64,000 nucleotides of DNA from Bradyrhizobiaceae bacterium. Lineage in GTDB: Bacteria > Pseudomonadota > Alphaproteobacteria > Rhizobiales > Xanthobacteraceae. Numbering within the stretch: the stretch's first letter is position 1; every line of letters begins with the position of its first letter. Where the stretch lies: the NCBI GenBank assembly GCA_020544565.1, contig CP078014.1, forward strand, positions 2,358,016-2,422,015, given 5' to 3'. A program made the position numbers and the translations under genes. This document shows, one piece after another, positions 52,464-62,205 of this stretch. Below the pieces are notes generated by a model. It was not told the origin of the DNA. It made no database searches and saw only the letters and a list, made by a program, of their open reading frames with translations.

Positions 52464-53432
52464 TCAGGACAACGAATTTCCGGTCATACGTTCGCGCGTC
52501 GCCGCAATGGTGGCCTCGATACCCCGCTGCAGATCGTAACGCGGCACATAACCCAGTTCAGTCCTTGCCCGGCTGATATCGAGAGCGCCCTTCACGGCAC
52601 TCAGGATCTTGCCGTCCAGACGATAAGGACCGTTGTCGCCCACCGTGATTTTCGCGCCGGGAATGGCTCGATTGACCGCTTCCGCCGTGTCCCGCAAGGT
52701 CGGCGCGACACCGGTCGCGATATTGTAGGCGTCATATCTGTGCTGCGGTTTATCGAGGGCGAGCAGGACGCCGGCCACCGTGTCGTCGATGTAGACCTGA
52801 TCCACGGCGAGATTGCCGCCTTCCGGTTGATGGAACGGCTCGCCGCGCAGCGCCGCCTCGACAAACGTGCGCGGCATGCGCAGGCGTGGCAGATGCGGGC
52901 CATAGACCCAGCAGGTCCGCACATTGATGCATTCGAGGCCGTGGTTGCGCGAATAGACCCGGCCGTAGTGCTCGGCCGCGAGCTTAGTGAGGCCGTAGAT
53001 GCTGAGCGGCTTCTGCGGATGATCCTCGTCGATCACCGGCGACAGGAAGTCGCCATAGGTTTCCTCGGTGCTGATATGGACGACACGTTTCACCCCATTG
53101 AGGCGCATCGCCTCGAACAGATTGATCGAGCCTTCCACATTGACGCGCTGGGCCTTGATCGGAATATCGGCGGCCTGGATCACCCCGACGATCGCGGCCG
53201 CATGGATCACGGCCTCGGGACGATGCGCCTCGAACAGGCGCATGATCTGATGCCATTCGCCGAGATCGGCCGCGATAGCTGTCAGCCGCGGCTCCTGCGC
53301 CGCCAGCGCCGCGATCGGCGGCGATACCGCGAGGTCGGTCGCCACCACGGCATCGCCCTGCTTCAGCAGCGCCGCCACGATGGCGGTGCCGAGCCAGCCG
53401 CAAGCGCCCGTGACCAGAATCGTTTTCGCCAT
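52464..53432 (-). CDS. NAD-dependent epimerase/dehydratase (extended SDR)
   Basis: The 322-aa protein has ILVTGACGWLGTAIVAALL for NAD, an aspartate ending strand 2 (VVATDLA), HISTEETYG with the catalytic Ser/Thr, and IYGLTKLAAEHYG with the YxxxK pair. Family members act on nucleotide sugars or free sugar acids. Start 53432 is selected; a further ATG at 53447 overlaps the cupin stop. Two such genes flank a cupin, an arrangement suggesting successive modification of a sugar-like acid. Confidence 0.87.
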   Translation of the reverse strand: MAKTILVTGACGWLGTAIVAALLKQGDAVVATDLAVSPPIAALAAQEPRLTAIAADLGEWHQIMRLFEAHRPEAVIHAAAIVGVIQAADIPIKAQRVNVEGSINLFEAMRLNGVKRVVHISTEETYGDFLSPVIDEDHPQKPLSIYGLTKLAAEHYGRVYSRNHGLECINVRTCWVYGPHLPRLRMPRTFVEAALRGEPFHQPEGGNLAVDQVYIDDTVAGVLLALDKPQHRYDAYNIATGVAPTLRDTAEAVNRAIPGAKITVGDNGPYRLDGKILSAVKGALDISRARTELGYVPRYDLQRGIEATIAATRERMTGNSLS

Positions 53433-53443
53433 CACATTCACCC

Positions 53444-53866
53444 TCACCGCGGCTGCGGTTCCTCATCGGTCGGCGGCGACGTGATAACGAGGAAGGTCAG
53501 CGTATCGGTGCCGGTGCAATGAAATTCATGCACCACGCCCGGCGGAATATAGGTGACATCATTGGCCCGCACGAGCCGGCGTTCGCCATCGACCGTGAGA
53601 ATGCCTTCGCCACCGAGCACGTGATAGATCTGCTCCTGCACCTTGTGCGAATGGGCTTCGACATGGGCACCCGGCTCATAGCAGGAAATGCGATGGTCGA
53701 AGAAGCGGCTGCCGACCGTATCCGGCGTCACGATCGCCTTGGACAGCGCCTGATTGAAATGGCCGGGATACTGGATCCACAGCAGCTCGCCGAGATTGCG
53801 GGTGACCGCATATTTTTTCTTTTCGGCATCGGCGAAGGCGTTCGGTGCAGGCGAGACGAAGGTCAT
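53444..53866 (-). CDS. cupin domain protein
   Basis: This 140-aa single-cupin protein has motif 1 with metal ligands (GAHVEAHSHKVQEQIYHVLGG: His, His, Glu) and motif 2 (YIPPGVVHEFHCTG: His). The ~140-residue chain is nearly all cupin. It may be an isomerase, dioxygenase or ligand sensor. ATG 53866 is preceded by GAGGAG. It lies between two epimerase genes, 11 bases from each. Confidence 0.85.
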   Translation of the reverse strand: MTFVSPAPNAFADAEKKKYAVTRNLGELLWIQYPGHFNQALSKAIVTPDTVGSRFFDHRISCYEPGAHVEAHSHKVQEQIYHVLGGEGILTVDGERRLVRANDVTYIPPGVVHEFHCTGTDTLTFLVITSPPTDEEPQPR

Positions 53867-53877
53867 GGATGGACTCC

Positions 53878-54792
53878 TCAAGAGAATGCGGGCAGGCCGG
53901 CCAGCAGATGGCGCTGATCGTATTCCGCAACAAAACCCAGACGGTCGGCCGCGTGGGTGAGATCGTAGAGCGGCGCGAAAGGCTGTTTGGCGTAGACGGC
54001 GGGATTGCGGATTTCAACGCTGTCGCCATGCAGGCGTCGCAGACGCTCCAGCGTCGGCTCCGGCGACAGCGTCACCTGCGCCGACAGGTAAAAGCGTTCG
54101 AACGCGCCCGGCTCCATTTTCATGTCGAGCGCAAGCCGGAAAGCCCGCGCGAGATCGCGCGGATCGATATGATGATGCAGCGGGCCGCCGCCGGCCGATG
54201 ACGGGCCGCCGACCATCGGGCCGCGATAATTTCCCGGATCCCTGGCGCGCGCCACGATTTCCCCGGCCATTTCGGGATAGGCGACAAACACGGTGCGCAG
54301 CGCCACCGCCGACATGCCGCGCAGGGCAAAGGCGCGCACCAGATCCTCGCCCGCCACCTTGCTGACGGCATAGGGATCGGTCGCCTGCAGCGGATGACCG
54401 AGATCGAGCGGAGCATAGCGCGGCGGCAGCATCCTGCCTTCACGCACGGTGTATCCCGCCACCGAATCGCTCGAGCAGAACACCATGCGCCTGACGCCCG
54501 CCGCCTCCGCCGCTTCCAGCACCGTATAGGTGCCGAGCAGATTGACCCGCATGATGGTCTGGCCGTCGCCGGACCAGATGTTGGGAATCGCCGCGATATG
54601 CATCACCGCATCCGCGCCGGCTATGGCCTTCGCCACCAGTTCGGGCGACGTCACATCGCCGACAAACCACTCGATCGCGTCATCGCCGCGCCGGCGATCC
54701 AGTCCGCGCACCACGTGGCCATGCTTCAGAAGATCGCGAACGACGAAGCGGCCGAGCAGACCGGCCGCGCCGGTGACGAGAATCGTGCTCAT
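53878..54792 (-). CDS. NAD-dependent epimerase/dehydratase (extended SDR)
   Basis: This 304-aa protein has ILVTGAAGLLGRFVVRDLL, strand-2 aspartate (VRGLDRRRG), AIPNIWSGDGQTIMRVNLLGTYTVLEAA, a serine-rich CSSDSVAGY and the catalytic DPYAVSKVAGE. The pattern recalls uronate dehydrogenase and related sugar-acid enzymes. A histidine-rich GGPLHHHIDPRDLARAF segment follows. It overlaps the TIM-barrel gene by four bases. It is clearly distinct from the other epimerase in the operon. Confidence 0.87.
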   Translation of the reverse strand: MSTILVTGAAGLLGRFVVRDLLKHGHVVRGLDRRRGDDAIEWFVGDVTSPELVAKAIAGADAVMHIAAIPNIWSGDGQTIMRVNLLGTYTVLEAAEAAGVRRMVFCSSDSVAGYTVREGRMLPPRYAPLDLGHPLQATDPYAVSKVAGEDLVRAFALRGMSAVALRTVFVAYPEMAGEIVARARDPGNYRGPMVGGPSSAGGGPLHHHIDPRDLARAFRLALDMKMEPGAFERFYLSAQVTLSPEPTLERLRRLHGDSVEIRNPAVYAKQPFAPLYDLTHAADRLGFVAEYDQRHLLAGLPAFS

Positions 54793-55625
54793 GCGTTGGC
54801 TCCGGCCTTGCACGGGACGAAGCCGAGCGGTTCGAGCGCGCGATGGCTGTTCAGGATCGCCGCATCGGGATCGCAGTCAAGAATCTCCAACGTACAGGCT
54901 CCGTTGAAATTGACGGTATTCATCGCCTTGGCGACTTCGGCGAACGGAACCGTGCCCGTGCCGATCGGATCATGCCGCCAGACCTCCTGGCCGGTATCGG
55001 ACAAATGAACGATGCGCAGAAGGTCGGCGAGTTGCCGGATGCCGGCGGCGGGCGATTCCTTGATGAAGTGCGCGTTGGCCGCGTCGTAACAGACGCCGAT
55101 CGCGGGCGAGGCGAAGCCGCGCACGAAGCGCTCCAGCGCGTTGGCGTCGGGAAAAGCCGCGAAAGGCACGTTCTCGATCGCAAGACCGACGCCGCTGCCC
55201 TCGGCGCGGGGCAGCAGTTTCGACACCCCCTCGCCGACCCATGCCGTGCGGTTCTCCATGCTCGGCGGGAACAGAGGGCTCATGCGGCCCGGCACCACCA
55301 CGACGGTCTCGGCGCCGATATCGGCGGCGAGATCGATGGTGTCCTCGAACATCTTCACCGAAGCCGCGCGAACCCGCGCGAACGGGCTTGCCAGATTGTG
55401 ATCGAGACTCGGCAGATTGATCGCCGTCTTGCGAGCATCGATATCCTGCAACGCCGCGCGCAATTCCCGCCGCGCCGCCGGCCCAAAATCGTCGAAAGAG
55501 AGATGCGGCGGCTGCAGCAGGAATTCGATCTGCCGGTAACCGAGCTTGCCGAGATGGCGCACGCATTCGGCGGCCGGCACAGTCCAGATGTAGCCGTAGG
55601 TGTTGATGCCGATATCACGTGCCAT
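54789..55625 (-). CDS. sugar phosphate isomerase/epimerase family TIM-barrel protein
   Basis: The 278-aa AP-endonuclease-2-type barrel shows the metal ligands in GLAIENVPF (Glu), GVCYDAANAHF (Asp and His), RIVHLSDTG (His) and CTLEILDCD (Glu). Relatives include hydroxypyruvate isomerase, IolE and xylose isomerase-like proteins. In an operon with two epimerases and a ThDP enzyme it suggests a sugar- or polyol-derived substrate. It overlaps the transporter fusion gene by one base. Confidence 0.87.
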   Translation of the reverse strand: MARDIGINTYGYIWTVPAAECVRHLGKLGYRQIEFLLQPPHLSFDDFGPAARRELRAALQDIDARKTAINLPSLDHNLASPFARVRAASVKMFEDTIDLAADIGAETVVVVPGRMSPLFPPSMENRTAWVGEGVSKLLPRAEGSGVGLAIENVPFAAFPDANALERFVRGFASPAIGVCYDAANAHFIKESPAAGIRQLADLLRIVHLSDTGQEVWRHDPIGTGTVPFAEVAKAMNTVNFNGACTLEILDCDPDAAILNSHRALEPLGFVPCKAGANA

Positions 55626-58189
55626 CAGACTGCCTTCTCCGCTTCAGGCAGCAGATCGCCCGCCTTGGTAATACCCAACAGGCGCTCCTGCAGGGCGGTG
55701 TCGGCGGCCAGCGTCTGCGCATCGCCGCTGAACGCCACCTTGCCGTTGACCAGCACATAGGCGCGATCGGCCATCGCCAGCACGCTTTCGGCATGATGCT
55801 CCACGATCACGAGGCTGGCCCGGGTGGTCAGCTTGGCAACGGCCTCGCGCACCTCCTGCACGACGGCGGGAGCAAGCCCCTCGAACGGTTCGTCGAGCAG
55901 GATCAGGCGGCTCGGCACCATCAGCGCGCGCGAAATGGCCACCATCTGGCGCTCGCCGCCGGACAGGTTCTCGGCGCGCTGGCGCATCAGTCCACGCAGT
56001 TTCGGGAACAGATCGCAGATTTCCTCCTGCGAAGCGCCGCCGCGCCGCGCCGCGAGCTTCAGGTTTTCTTCCACCGTCAGGTTCGGGAACAGACGGCGTC
56101 CCTCAGGCACCAGAGAAATGCCGGCGCGGTTGATTTCGTCGGGGCGCAAGCCACCGATTTCCTTGCCGTCGAAGGTGATGCGACCGGCCGCCAGCGGCAG
56201 CGTGCCAGTGATGGCGCGCAGCGACGTGGTCTTGCCCACTCCGTTGCGCCCGAGCAAAGCCACGACCTCGCCGGGCTGAACGGTGAGATCGAGACCATCG
56301 AGCACGGTGGAGCCGCCGTAACCGGCACGGACGCCTTCGACCCTGAGCAGCGGCGCCGTCGCGGCGCCAATCTTCGGAATCTCCCGTCGCTCCGCGCGCG
56401 GCGACGACAGCGCCTTGCCGTGCGCCGTACCCAGATAGGCCGCGATGACTTCGGGATGACCGGCGACCTCGGATGGCTTGCCGTCCGCGATCAGGCGGCC
56501 CTGATGCAACACGGTGATGCGATCCGACATCGCCAGCACGCGGTCGATATCATGTTCGATCAGCAGGACGGCGTGCGACTTCGCCAGGCGCTGGATCAGA
56601 TCGCCGACGACCTTGCGATCCGACTCGGCCAACCCTGCCAGCGGCTCGTCGAGCAAGAGCAGCTTCGCATCCGTCGCCAGCGACATGGCGATTTCGAGCA
56701 GCCGCTTTTCGCCATGAGCAAGCGCGGCACAACTTTCACCGGCCCGGTCTGCAAGGCCGACGGCGCCCAGCAGCGACCAGACCCGGGCCGTCGCAGCCTT
56801 GTCGTCATAGGCATCCTGCCAATAGCCGCCCCATTGCTGCTGCGCCGCCTGCACCGCGATGCGGACGTTGTCGAAAGCGGTGAGATTGGGAAACACGCTC
56901 AAAATCTGGAACGAGCGGGACATGCCGAGGCGCGCGCGCTTGTACGGCGCAAGGTGCTGGATCGGTTTACCTTCGAACAGAAGGCTGCCGGCATCGATCT
57001 TGTGCACGCCGGTCAGAAGATTGAACAGCGTGGTCTTGCCGGCGCCGTTCGGGCCGATCAGGCTGTGCAGGCCGACCCTGCTCACCTCCAGCGACACGTC
57101 GTCCTGCGTGACGATCGATCCGAAGCGCTTCGAGACGTTCCGGATTGTCAGGATGGGTGACGAGTCGTGCTGTTGCTTCACGTGCGCCGAAACGAACGGC
57201 GCGATATCAGCCGGACGGGGCGGGATCGCGGCCCGCGTCAAAGTCCAGCGATTGCGGCCGATCATGCGCTGGAAGATGCCCTGCACGCCTTCATTGGACA
57301 GAAGCGCGAAGGCGATGATGATCGGCGCGAAGAACAGCCACCAGTTCTCGGTGAAGGCGCTGAGGCGGTCTTCGAGGGTGATGAAGATAATGGCGCCCCA
57401 CAGCGGCCCCAGGAAGTGATGCACGCCGCCGAGCGCCGCCATCAGCACGGGATCGCCCGCGTGCTGCCAACTGAGGTTGTTGGCGTAAACACCCTGCAAC
57501 AGCAGCGACATCAACCCGCCCGCGACACCGATCACGCCGCCGGCGACGATGAGGGCGATCAGCTTGGTGCGGTATGTATCGAAGCCGAGGCTCGACACGC
57601 GCTGCTCGTTGTCGCGGATCGCCTGCATCAGGCGACCGAACGGCGCGTGAGCGAGACGCCACATCAGCCAGCAGGTGCCAAGCACCACCACCAGCGAAAA
57701 GAGATGAAACGGCAAGGCATGCGGAAACAGCGGGCGCTCCACATTCTGCAATCCGTTTTCGCCGCCGGTGACGCTGGTCCATTTGAACGCGATTTCAAAG
57801 GCGATCTGTGAACAGGCCAGCGTCAGCAAGGAGAAATAGAGGCCGCGGCGGCGCAGGATCACGGCTCCGACGACCAGCGCCAGCAGCAGCGAGAACACCA
57901 GCGCGATCACCAGCCCGGTGATTTCGTTGCCGCCGATCATGGCTCCGCCGATCGCCAGCGCGTAACTCGCGCAGCCGAAGAAAAACGAGGCTCCGAATGG
58001 CACCAGGCCAACATAGCCGATCAGGAAGTTCACGCCGCCCGCATAGAGCGTGTAGACCGCGATCTGGGTGATACGATGGATCGGCATGCCGGTGACGAGC
58101 GCAATGCCCGTGGCGGCCACAAGCACCACCGCCATCACGACGATGGGATGCTCCCAGAGGCGCGAGAGAATCGGTCGGTCGGTTGTCAT
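55625..58189 (-). CDS. LIV-type ABC transporter triple fusion LivM-LivG-LivF
   Basis: This 854-aa protein joins three subunits usually encoded apart. Residues ~1-315 are a LivM permease (GYVGLVPFGASFFFGCASYA, coupling loop RLMQAIRDNEQRVSSLGF). Residues ~346-590 are a LivG ATPase (Walker A GPNGAGKTT 379-387, signature LAHGEKR, Walker B LLLLDEP 510-516, tail VIAAYLGT). Residues ~614-840 are a LivF ATPase (Walker A GRNGVGKTT 647-655, signature LSGGERQ, Walker B LILLDEP). Linkers of ~25-30 residues join them. No frameshift or stop interrupts the gene. It works with the LivH gene upstream. Confidence 0.93.
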   Translation of the reverse strand: MTTDRPILSRLWEHPIVVMAVVLVAATGIALVTGMPIHRITQIAVYTLYAGGVNFLIGYVGLVPFGASFFFGCASYALAIGGAMIGGNEITGLVIALVFSLLLALVVGAVILRRRGLYFSLLTLACSQIAFEIAFKWTSVTGGENGLQNVERPLFPHALPFHLFSLVVVLGTCWLMWRLAHAPFGRLMQAIRDNEQRVSSLGFDTYRTKLIALIVAGGVIGVAGGLMSLLLQGVYANNLSWQHAGDPVLMAALGGVHHFLGPLWGAIIFITLEDRLSAFTENWWLFFAPIIIAFALLSNEGVQGIFQRMIGRNRWTLTRAAIPPRPADIAPFVSAHVKQQHDSSPILTIRNVSKRFGSIVTQDDVSLEVSRVGLHSLIGPNGAGKTTLFNLLTGVHKIDAGSLLFEGKPIQHLAPYKRARLGMSRSFQILSVFPNLTAFDNVRIAVQAAQQQWGGYWQDAYDDKAATARVWSLLGAVGLADRAGESCAALAHGEKRLLEIAMSLATDAKLLLLDEPLAGLAESDRKVVGDLIQRLAKSHAVLLIEHDIDRVLAMSDRITVLHQGRLIADGKPSEVAGHPEVIAAYLGTAHGKALSSPRAERREIPKIGAATAPLLRVEGVRAGYGGSTVLDGLDLTVQPGEVVALLGRNGVGKTTSLRAITGTLPLAAGRITFDGKEIGGLRPDEINRAGISLVPEGRRLFPNLTVEENLKLAARRGGASQEEICDLFPKLRGLMRQRAENLSGGERQMVAISRALMVPSRLILLDEPFEGLAPAVVQEVREAVAKLTTRASLVIVEHHAESVLAMADRAYVLVNGKVAFSGDAQTLAADTALQERLLGITKAGDLLPEAEKAV

Positions 58190-59055
58190 TCAAAGCGCTC
58201 CCAACGCTCGCCGAACAGACCTCGCGGCCTCAGCAGCATGATTGCGAACATCAGCGCGTACATCGAGGCGGCGGCCGCCTCGGGCTTGAACTGGATGGTC
58301 AGCGAAGTGACGATGCCGACGGCGAGACCCGCGACCACGGCACCCCGGAAAGAGCCAAGACCGCCGATGGCCACCACCACGAAGGCCGGCATCACCGCGT
58401 TCGCGGCCATCGAGGGAGACACCGTCCATAACGGCGCGGCGAGCACGCCCGCGATGGCGGCGAGCGCGCAGCCGAGGCCGAACACGGCCGTCAACACCCG
58501 CGGCAGGTTGATGCCAAGCAGTTCAACCATTTCCGGATCGCGGCTGCCGGCGCGAAGAACGCGGCCATAAGGCGTCCAGGCAAGGAATGCCCACAGGCCG
58601 AGCAGCGTCGCGATCGTGGCGCCCAGCACGGCGACACGATATTTGGTGATCAGGAGCGGGCCGACCTCGACAATGCCGAGCAGGAACGGCGGCGGGTTGA
58701 ACGGCTTGCCATCGGCACCCCAGAAATAGCGGATCAGCGCCTCGATCAGCAGCGCCAGCGCGAACGTGACAATGAGGCTGAGCAGCGGCTCCTTGCCATA
58801 GAGGCGACGAATGATCGTCACCTCCACGACCATGCCGACAAGTCCGACCAGGGGCGGCGCGAAGATGACCGCCCACCAGCCGAACAACTGGAATAACTGC
58901 CACGCGGCGTAAGCGCCCAGCGCGAAGAACGCGCCGTGCGCAAAATTGATCACGCCGAGCAGTCCGAACGTGATGGAAAGCCCCACCGCAATCAGGACAT
59001 AGATAAAGCCAAGGACAAGGCCGTTGGCCGTCTGCGAGACGAGGATATCGAGCAT
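58186..59055 (-). CDS. LIV-type ABC transporter permease (LivH)
   Basis: The 289-aa membrane protein has NGLVLGFIYVLIAVGLSITFGLLGVINFAHGAFFALGAY and the coupling loop RAGSRDPEMVELLGINLPRV. It overlaps the fusion gene by four bases. Together the two proteins would form an asymmetric transporter: one free permease plus one chain holding the other permease and both ATPases. Confidence 0.93.
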   Translation of the reverse strand: MLDILVSQTANGLVLGFIYVLIAVGLSITFGLLGVINFAHGAFFALGAYAAWQLFQLFGWWAVIFAPPLVGLVGMVVEVTIIRRLYGKEPLLSLIVTFALALLIEALIRYFWGADGKPFNPPPFLLGIVEVGPLLITKYRVAVLGATIATLLGLWAFLAWTPYGRVLRAGSRDPEMVELLGINLPRVLTAVFGLGCALAAIAGVLAAPLWTVSPSMAANAVMPAFVVVAIGGLGSFRGAVVAGLAVGIVTSLTIQFKPEAAAASMYALMFAIMLLRPRGLFGERWERFE

Positions 59056-59112
59056 GTTTCCATCCGTTCGGAAGCTGCGGCGGGACAGGAGGGCGCGAGT
59101 GCGCCCGCCAGA

Positions 59113-60345
59113 TCACAGCGGCGGCATGACGCAGCCGATCTCCTCCTTGGAGCCGAACGCCTTCTGGGTATCAGCTGCCGTGTCCGAGGTGTTCTTCAGC
59201 ACGTCGAAGTAGTCCCACTTGTCCGTGATCTGCTTCTTGACGCCGACGATCACAGCCGGCCGCACCATCTGATGGTCCCAGTCACGGAAGAAGAACGGGA
59301 AACCTTCCTCGGTATTTCTCCACTTCTCCAAGTGGGTGACGATGGCCTTGGCGTCGGTGGATCCTGCGGCCTCGATCGATTCGAGCAGCGCCCGCATGCC
59401 CATCCAGCCGGACCAGGTCTTGTCGGACGGCGGTTCGTTAAACTTCTTCCTGAAATCGGCGATCATCTTCTTTTCCGCCTCGGTATTCTTCGGATTGTTG
59501 TAATACCAGGGCTTCACGTAGATGCCGGTCGAGGCCTGCGGACCGACGTCCCAGAAATCCGTGTCGGTCACGGCGATCGCCGCATAGGGGATCTTGTCCT
59601 TCATCCCCATCTCGTTCCACTGCTTCAGGAAGTTCGAGAAGTCGCCACCGACGAGACCGCCGACAACCACGTCCGGCTTCGCCTGACGGATCTTGAGGAT
59701 GTAGGAGCTGTAGTCGGCGGTGTTGATCGGCACTTCATCGACGCCGACTTCGGTCGCGCCGACCTTCTTGAGCAGCGCACGTGACGCGCGCAGGATGTCC
59801 TGCCCGAAGGCGTAGGACGCGGTGATGAAATACACCTTCTTGCCGATCTGCGACACGTAGGGCATCAGCCCTTCCATTTGCACCGGCACGGTGGCCTGGG
59901 TGCGGAAGGTGTAGCGGCTGCAATTCTTGCCGGTGATTTCGCTGGCGGCCGCGCCGGTCAGGATCAGCGGGATCTTCTCGCGGTTGGCCACGCTCATCAT
60001 CGCCAATGCCGACGAGCTGTAGTTTCCGCCGACCACGGCAACCACCTTGTTCTCGTCGATCAGGCGCTGCATGTTCTGCTGCGACACTTGCGGATTGGGC
60101 TCGTCGAGCCAGATCAGTTCGATCGGGCGACCGAGGACCTTGCCGCCGGCCTGCTCGACGGCCAGTTCGCTGCCGCGCTGCAGATACTGACCGATGGCCG
60201 CGCCGGGCCCCTGCTTGGTGTAGATCATGCCGATGCGGATGGGTTCCTTGGACTGCGCATAGGCAGCACCAGCCCCCAGAGTCGTCAGCGCAACCGCGCC
60301 TGCAACGGCCCCGATCAGGGCGCGCCGTTCCGGATTCACTTTCAT
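59113..60345 (-). CDS. LIV-type ABC transporter substrate-binding protein
   Basis: The 410-aa periplasmic receptor has a signal peptide (MKVNPERRALIGAVAGAVAL, cleavage near AYA-QS at about 30, with a paired arginine that may mark Tat export). It has a type I binding fold starting EPIRIGMIYTKQGPGAAIGQYLQRG and the segment CSRYTFRTQATVPVQMEGLMPY. Start 60345 has a strong GGAGG site. It is transcribed before LivH. The ligand is likely the substrate of the operon's enzymes; unlike the other LIV receptor in the window, it heads its transporter block. Confidence 0.92.
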   Translation of the reverse strand: MKVNPERRALIGAVAGAVALTTLGAGAAYAQSKEPIRIGMIYTKQGPGAAIGQYLQRGSELAVEQAGGKVLGRPIELIWLDEPNPQVSQQNMQRLIDENKVVAVVGGNYSSSALAMMSVANREKIPLILTGAAASEITGKNCSRYTFRTQATVPVQMEGLMPYVSQIGKKVYFITASYAFGQDILRASRALLKKVGATEVGVDEVPINTADYSSYILKIRQAKPDVVVGGLVGGDFSNFLKQWNEMGMKDKIPYAAIAVTDTDFWDVGPQASTGIYVKPWYYNNPKNTEAEKKMIADFRKKFNEPPSDKTWSGWMGMRALLESIEAAGSTDAKAIVTHLEKWRNTEEGFPFFFRDWDHQMVRPAVIVGVKKQITDKWDYFDVLKNTSDTAADTQKAFGSKEEIGCVMPPL

Positions 60346-60382
60346 CACTCTTTCCTCCTTGTTTGTCTGTTGGTTCGTTGGC

Positions 60383-62176
60383 CTAGATTGCACGGTGCGG
60401 TTTGCCGAAGATCGGCTCCTTGTAGGGAATGGGTGGCAGCTCCCAAGTGCCCGTCGACGGCGGCCGCACCTCCGCATCGACATGCAGATCGATCACGCAT
60501 GGCCGACGGTTTTTGACAGCTGTCTCGACAGCGCCGCGGAGATCCTCGCTGCGCGTGACGGTCACGCCGTCAGCACCGCAGGCGCGCGCCCAGGCCGCGA
60601 AATCGGGATTGTAGCGATCACCGCCCGGCCCCTGATTGCCCTTGTAGAAGGCCGTGCCAAGCTCGCGCCCTTCGAACAGACCATATTGCAGGTCGCGGAT
60701 GGCGCCCCATGCAAAGTTGTTCCATACGATCCAGACGCAAGGCAGATCGTATTCGACGGCGGTAGCGACCACGTAAGGCGCCATCATGAAGCCGCCGTCG
60801 CCGACCACCGCCACGCACGGGCGATCGGGCGCGGCAAGCTGCGCACCAAGAACGCCGCAGACGCCGAAGCCCATCGACGAATAGCCCCAACTGTTGAGCA
60901 TGCTCTGCGCGCGCTTCGGCTTCCAGAACTGCATGAACCAGTTGTGATGCACGCCGGAATCGAGCGACAGGATGACATCGTCGGGCAAAACGTCGAGCAG
61001 CGCACCGACGACATATTCGGGCCGGATCGGCGTCGTCACCGCGCTGAAGTGCGGGCGGACGAACTTCTCCCATTCGGACTGCCAGCTGGCGACCTGCTCG
61101 CGCCAGGGAGCGAAGCCGTCACGCGTGATCTCGCGCCGTTTCGTCAGCCCGGCGATGAGCTGCGCGGCGAACACCTTGGCGTCGGCAATGATGCCGAGGG
61201 TCGGCGGATAGTTGCGGCCAAGCTCGGCCGGATCGATATCGACCTGCAACAGCTTCGTGTTCGGGAAATTCCAGGAATAGCCGGGATGCCAGCTCGACGA
61301 CGAGCGATCATCGAAGCGCGTGCCGATGCAGATCACGAGATCCGCAAACCGTCCGGCCTGATTGGCCGGATAGGCCCCGTTACGGCCGATGAAGCCCAGG
61401 GTGAGCGGATCGTCCGCCGGAACGCAGCCCATGCCGTTTGGCGAGGTGATGACCGGAATGCCGAGCTTCTGCTGCAACTCGGTGATTTCCGGCCCCGCCT
61501 CGGACAGCGTCGTGCCATGCCCGATGAAGAACACCGGGCGCTTCGCCTGCGACAACAGATCGAGCGCCGCGGCGACATCGCCCTCGCTGGCACTGGGGCG
61601 GTGCCGGCCATGGACGTGCGAGAGAGCCGGCAGTTCGACGTCGTCCTCCTCCTGAAAGACGTTGTAAGGAATGTCGAGATTGACCGGCCCCGGACGGCCC
61701 GTGACCATCGTGTCGAAACCCTGCCGCAATGCCAGCGGCAGCATGTCGACGCGGCTCGGCTGGAACGAGCGCTTCACCACCGGGCGCAGAACCTGCGCGA
61801 AATCCGCCTGGTTGTGCGCATACAACTCCTGGAAGGGCGCACGATTGGCCTGCGACGTCGGCACGTTGGCCGTGATCGCCATGAACGTCGACGAATCCGA
61901 CAGCGCCGTGGCGAGCGACATCACCATGTTGGCAGAGCCGGGGCCGGTGGACGTCAGCGTCGCGACCGGCTGATGCTTCACCCGGAAATAGGCATCCGCC
62001 ATGTGGCCGGCACACTGCTCGTGCCGCGGCGACACCAGCTTGACCTTGTCGCGCACCGCATACAGCGCATCCAGAATGCCGACATTGCCATGCCCGCAGA
62101 CGCCGAAAACGAAGGGCACCTTCTGCTTGACGAGATATTCGGCGATGACTTCGCCGCCCTTCATTTTAGCCATCAT
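60383..62176 (-). CDS. thiamine diphosphate-dependent enzyme (acetolactate synthase-like)
   Basis: This 597-aa protein has the three-domain POX/AHAS architecture. The cofactor-activating glutamate is in SPRHEQCAGHMADAY, the central domain has VFFIGHGTT, and the ThDP-Mg motif is VVGDGGFMMAPYVVATAVEYDLPCVW with the closing asparagines in IVWNNFAWG. Relatives include sulfoacetaldehyde acetyltransferase, benzoylformate decarboxylase, oxalyl-CoA decarboxylase and IolD. Biosynthetic acetolactate synthase is unlikely since no small subunit is present. ATG 62176 is used; a TTG one codon earlier and an ATG one codon later are possible. Confidence 0.88.
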   Translation of the reverse strand: MMAKMKGGEVIAEYLVKQKVPFVFGVCGHGNVGILDALYAVRDKVKLVSPRHEQCAGHMADAYFRVKHQPVATLTSTGPGSANMVMSLATALSDSSTFMAITANVPTSQANRAPFQELYAHNQADFAQVLRPVVKRSFQPSRVDMLPLALRQGFDTMVTGRPGPVNLDIPYNVFQEEDDVELPALSHVHGRHRPSASEGDVAAALDLLSQAKRPVFFIGHGTTLSEAGPEITELQQKLGIPVITSPNGMGCVPADDPLTLGFIGRNGAYPANQAGRFADLVICIGTRFDDRSSSSWHPGYSWNFPNTKLLQVDIDPAELGRNYPPTLGIIADAKVFAAQLIAGLTKRREITRDGFAPWREQVASWQSEWEKFVRPHFSAVTTPIRPEYVVGALLDVLPDDVILSLDSGVHHNWFMQFWKPKRAQSMLNSWGYSSMGFGVCGVLGAQLAAPDRPCVAVVGDGGFMMAPYVVATAVEYDLPCVWIVWNNFAWGAIRDLQYGLFEGRELGTAFYKGNQGPGGDRYNPDFAAWARACGADGVTVTRSEDLRGAVETAVKNRRPCVIDLHVDAEVRPPSTGTWELPPIPYKEPIFGKPHRAI

Positions 62177-62205
62177 CAATTCCCATCTGTCGCGACCACG
62201 GGCCC

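Noticed and set aside
60383..62176. Reading the ThDP enzyme as biosynthetic acetolactate synthase (IlvB)
   Set aside because: No IlvN regulatory subunit is adjacent and the gene sits between an aldehyde dehydrogenase and a transporter in a catabolic operon; only the general fold can be supported.
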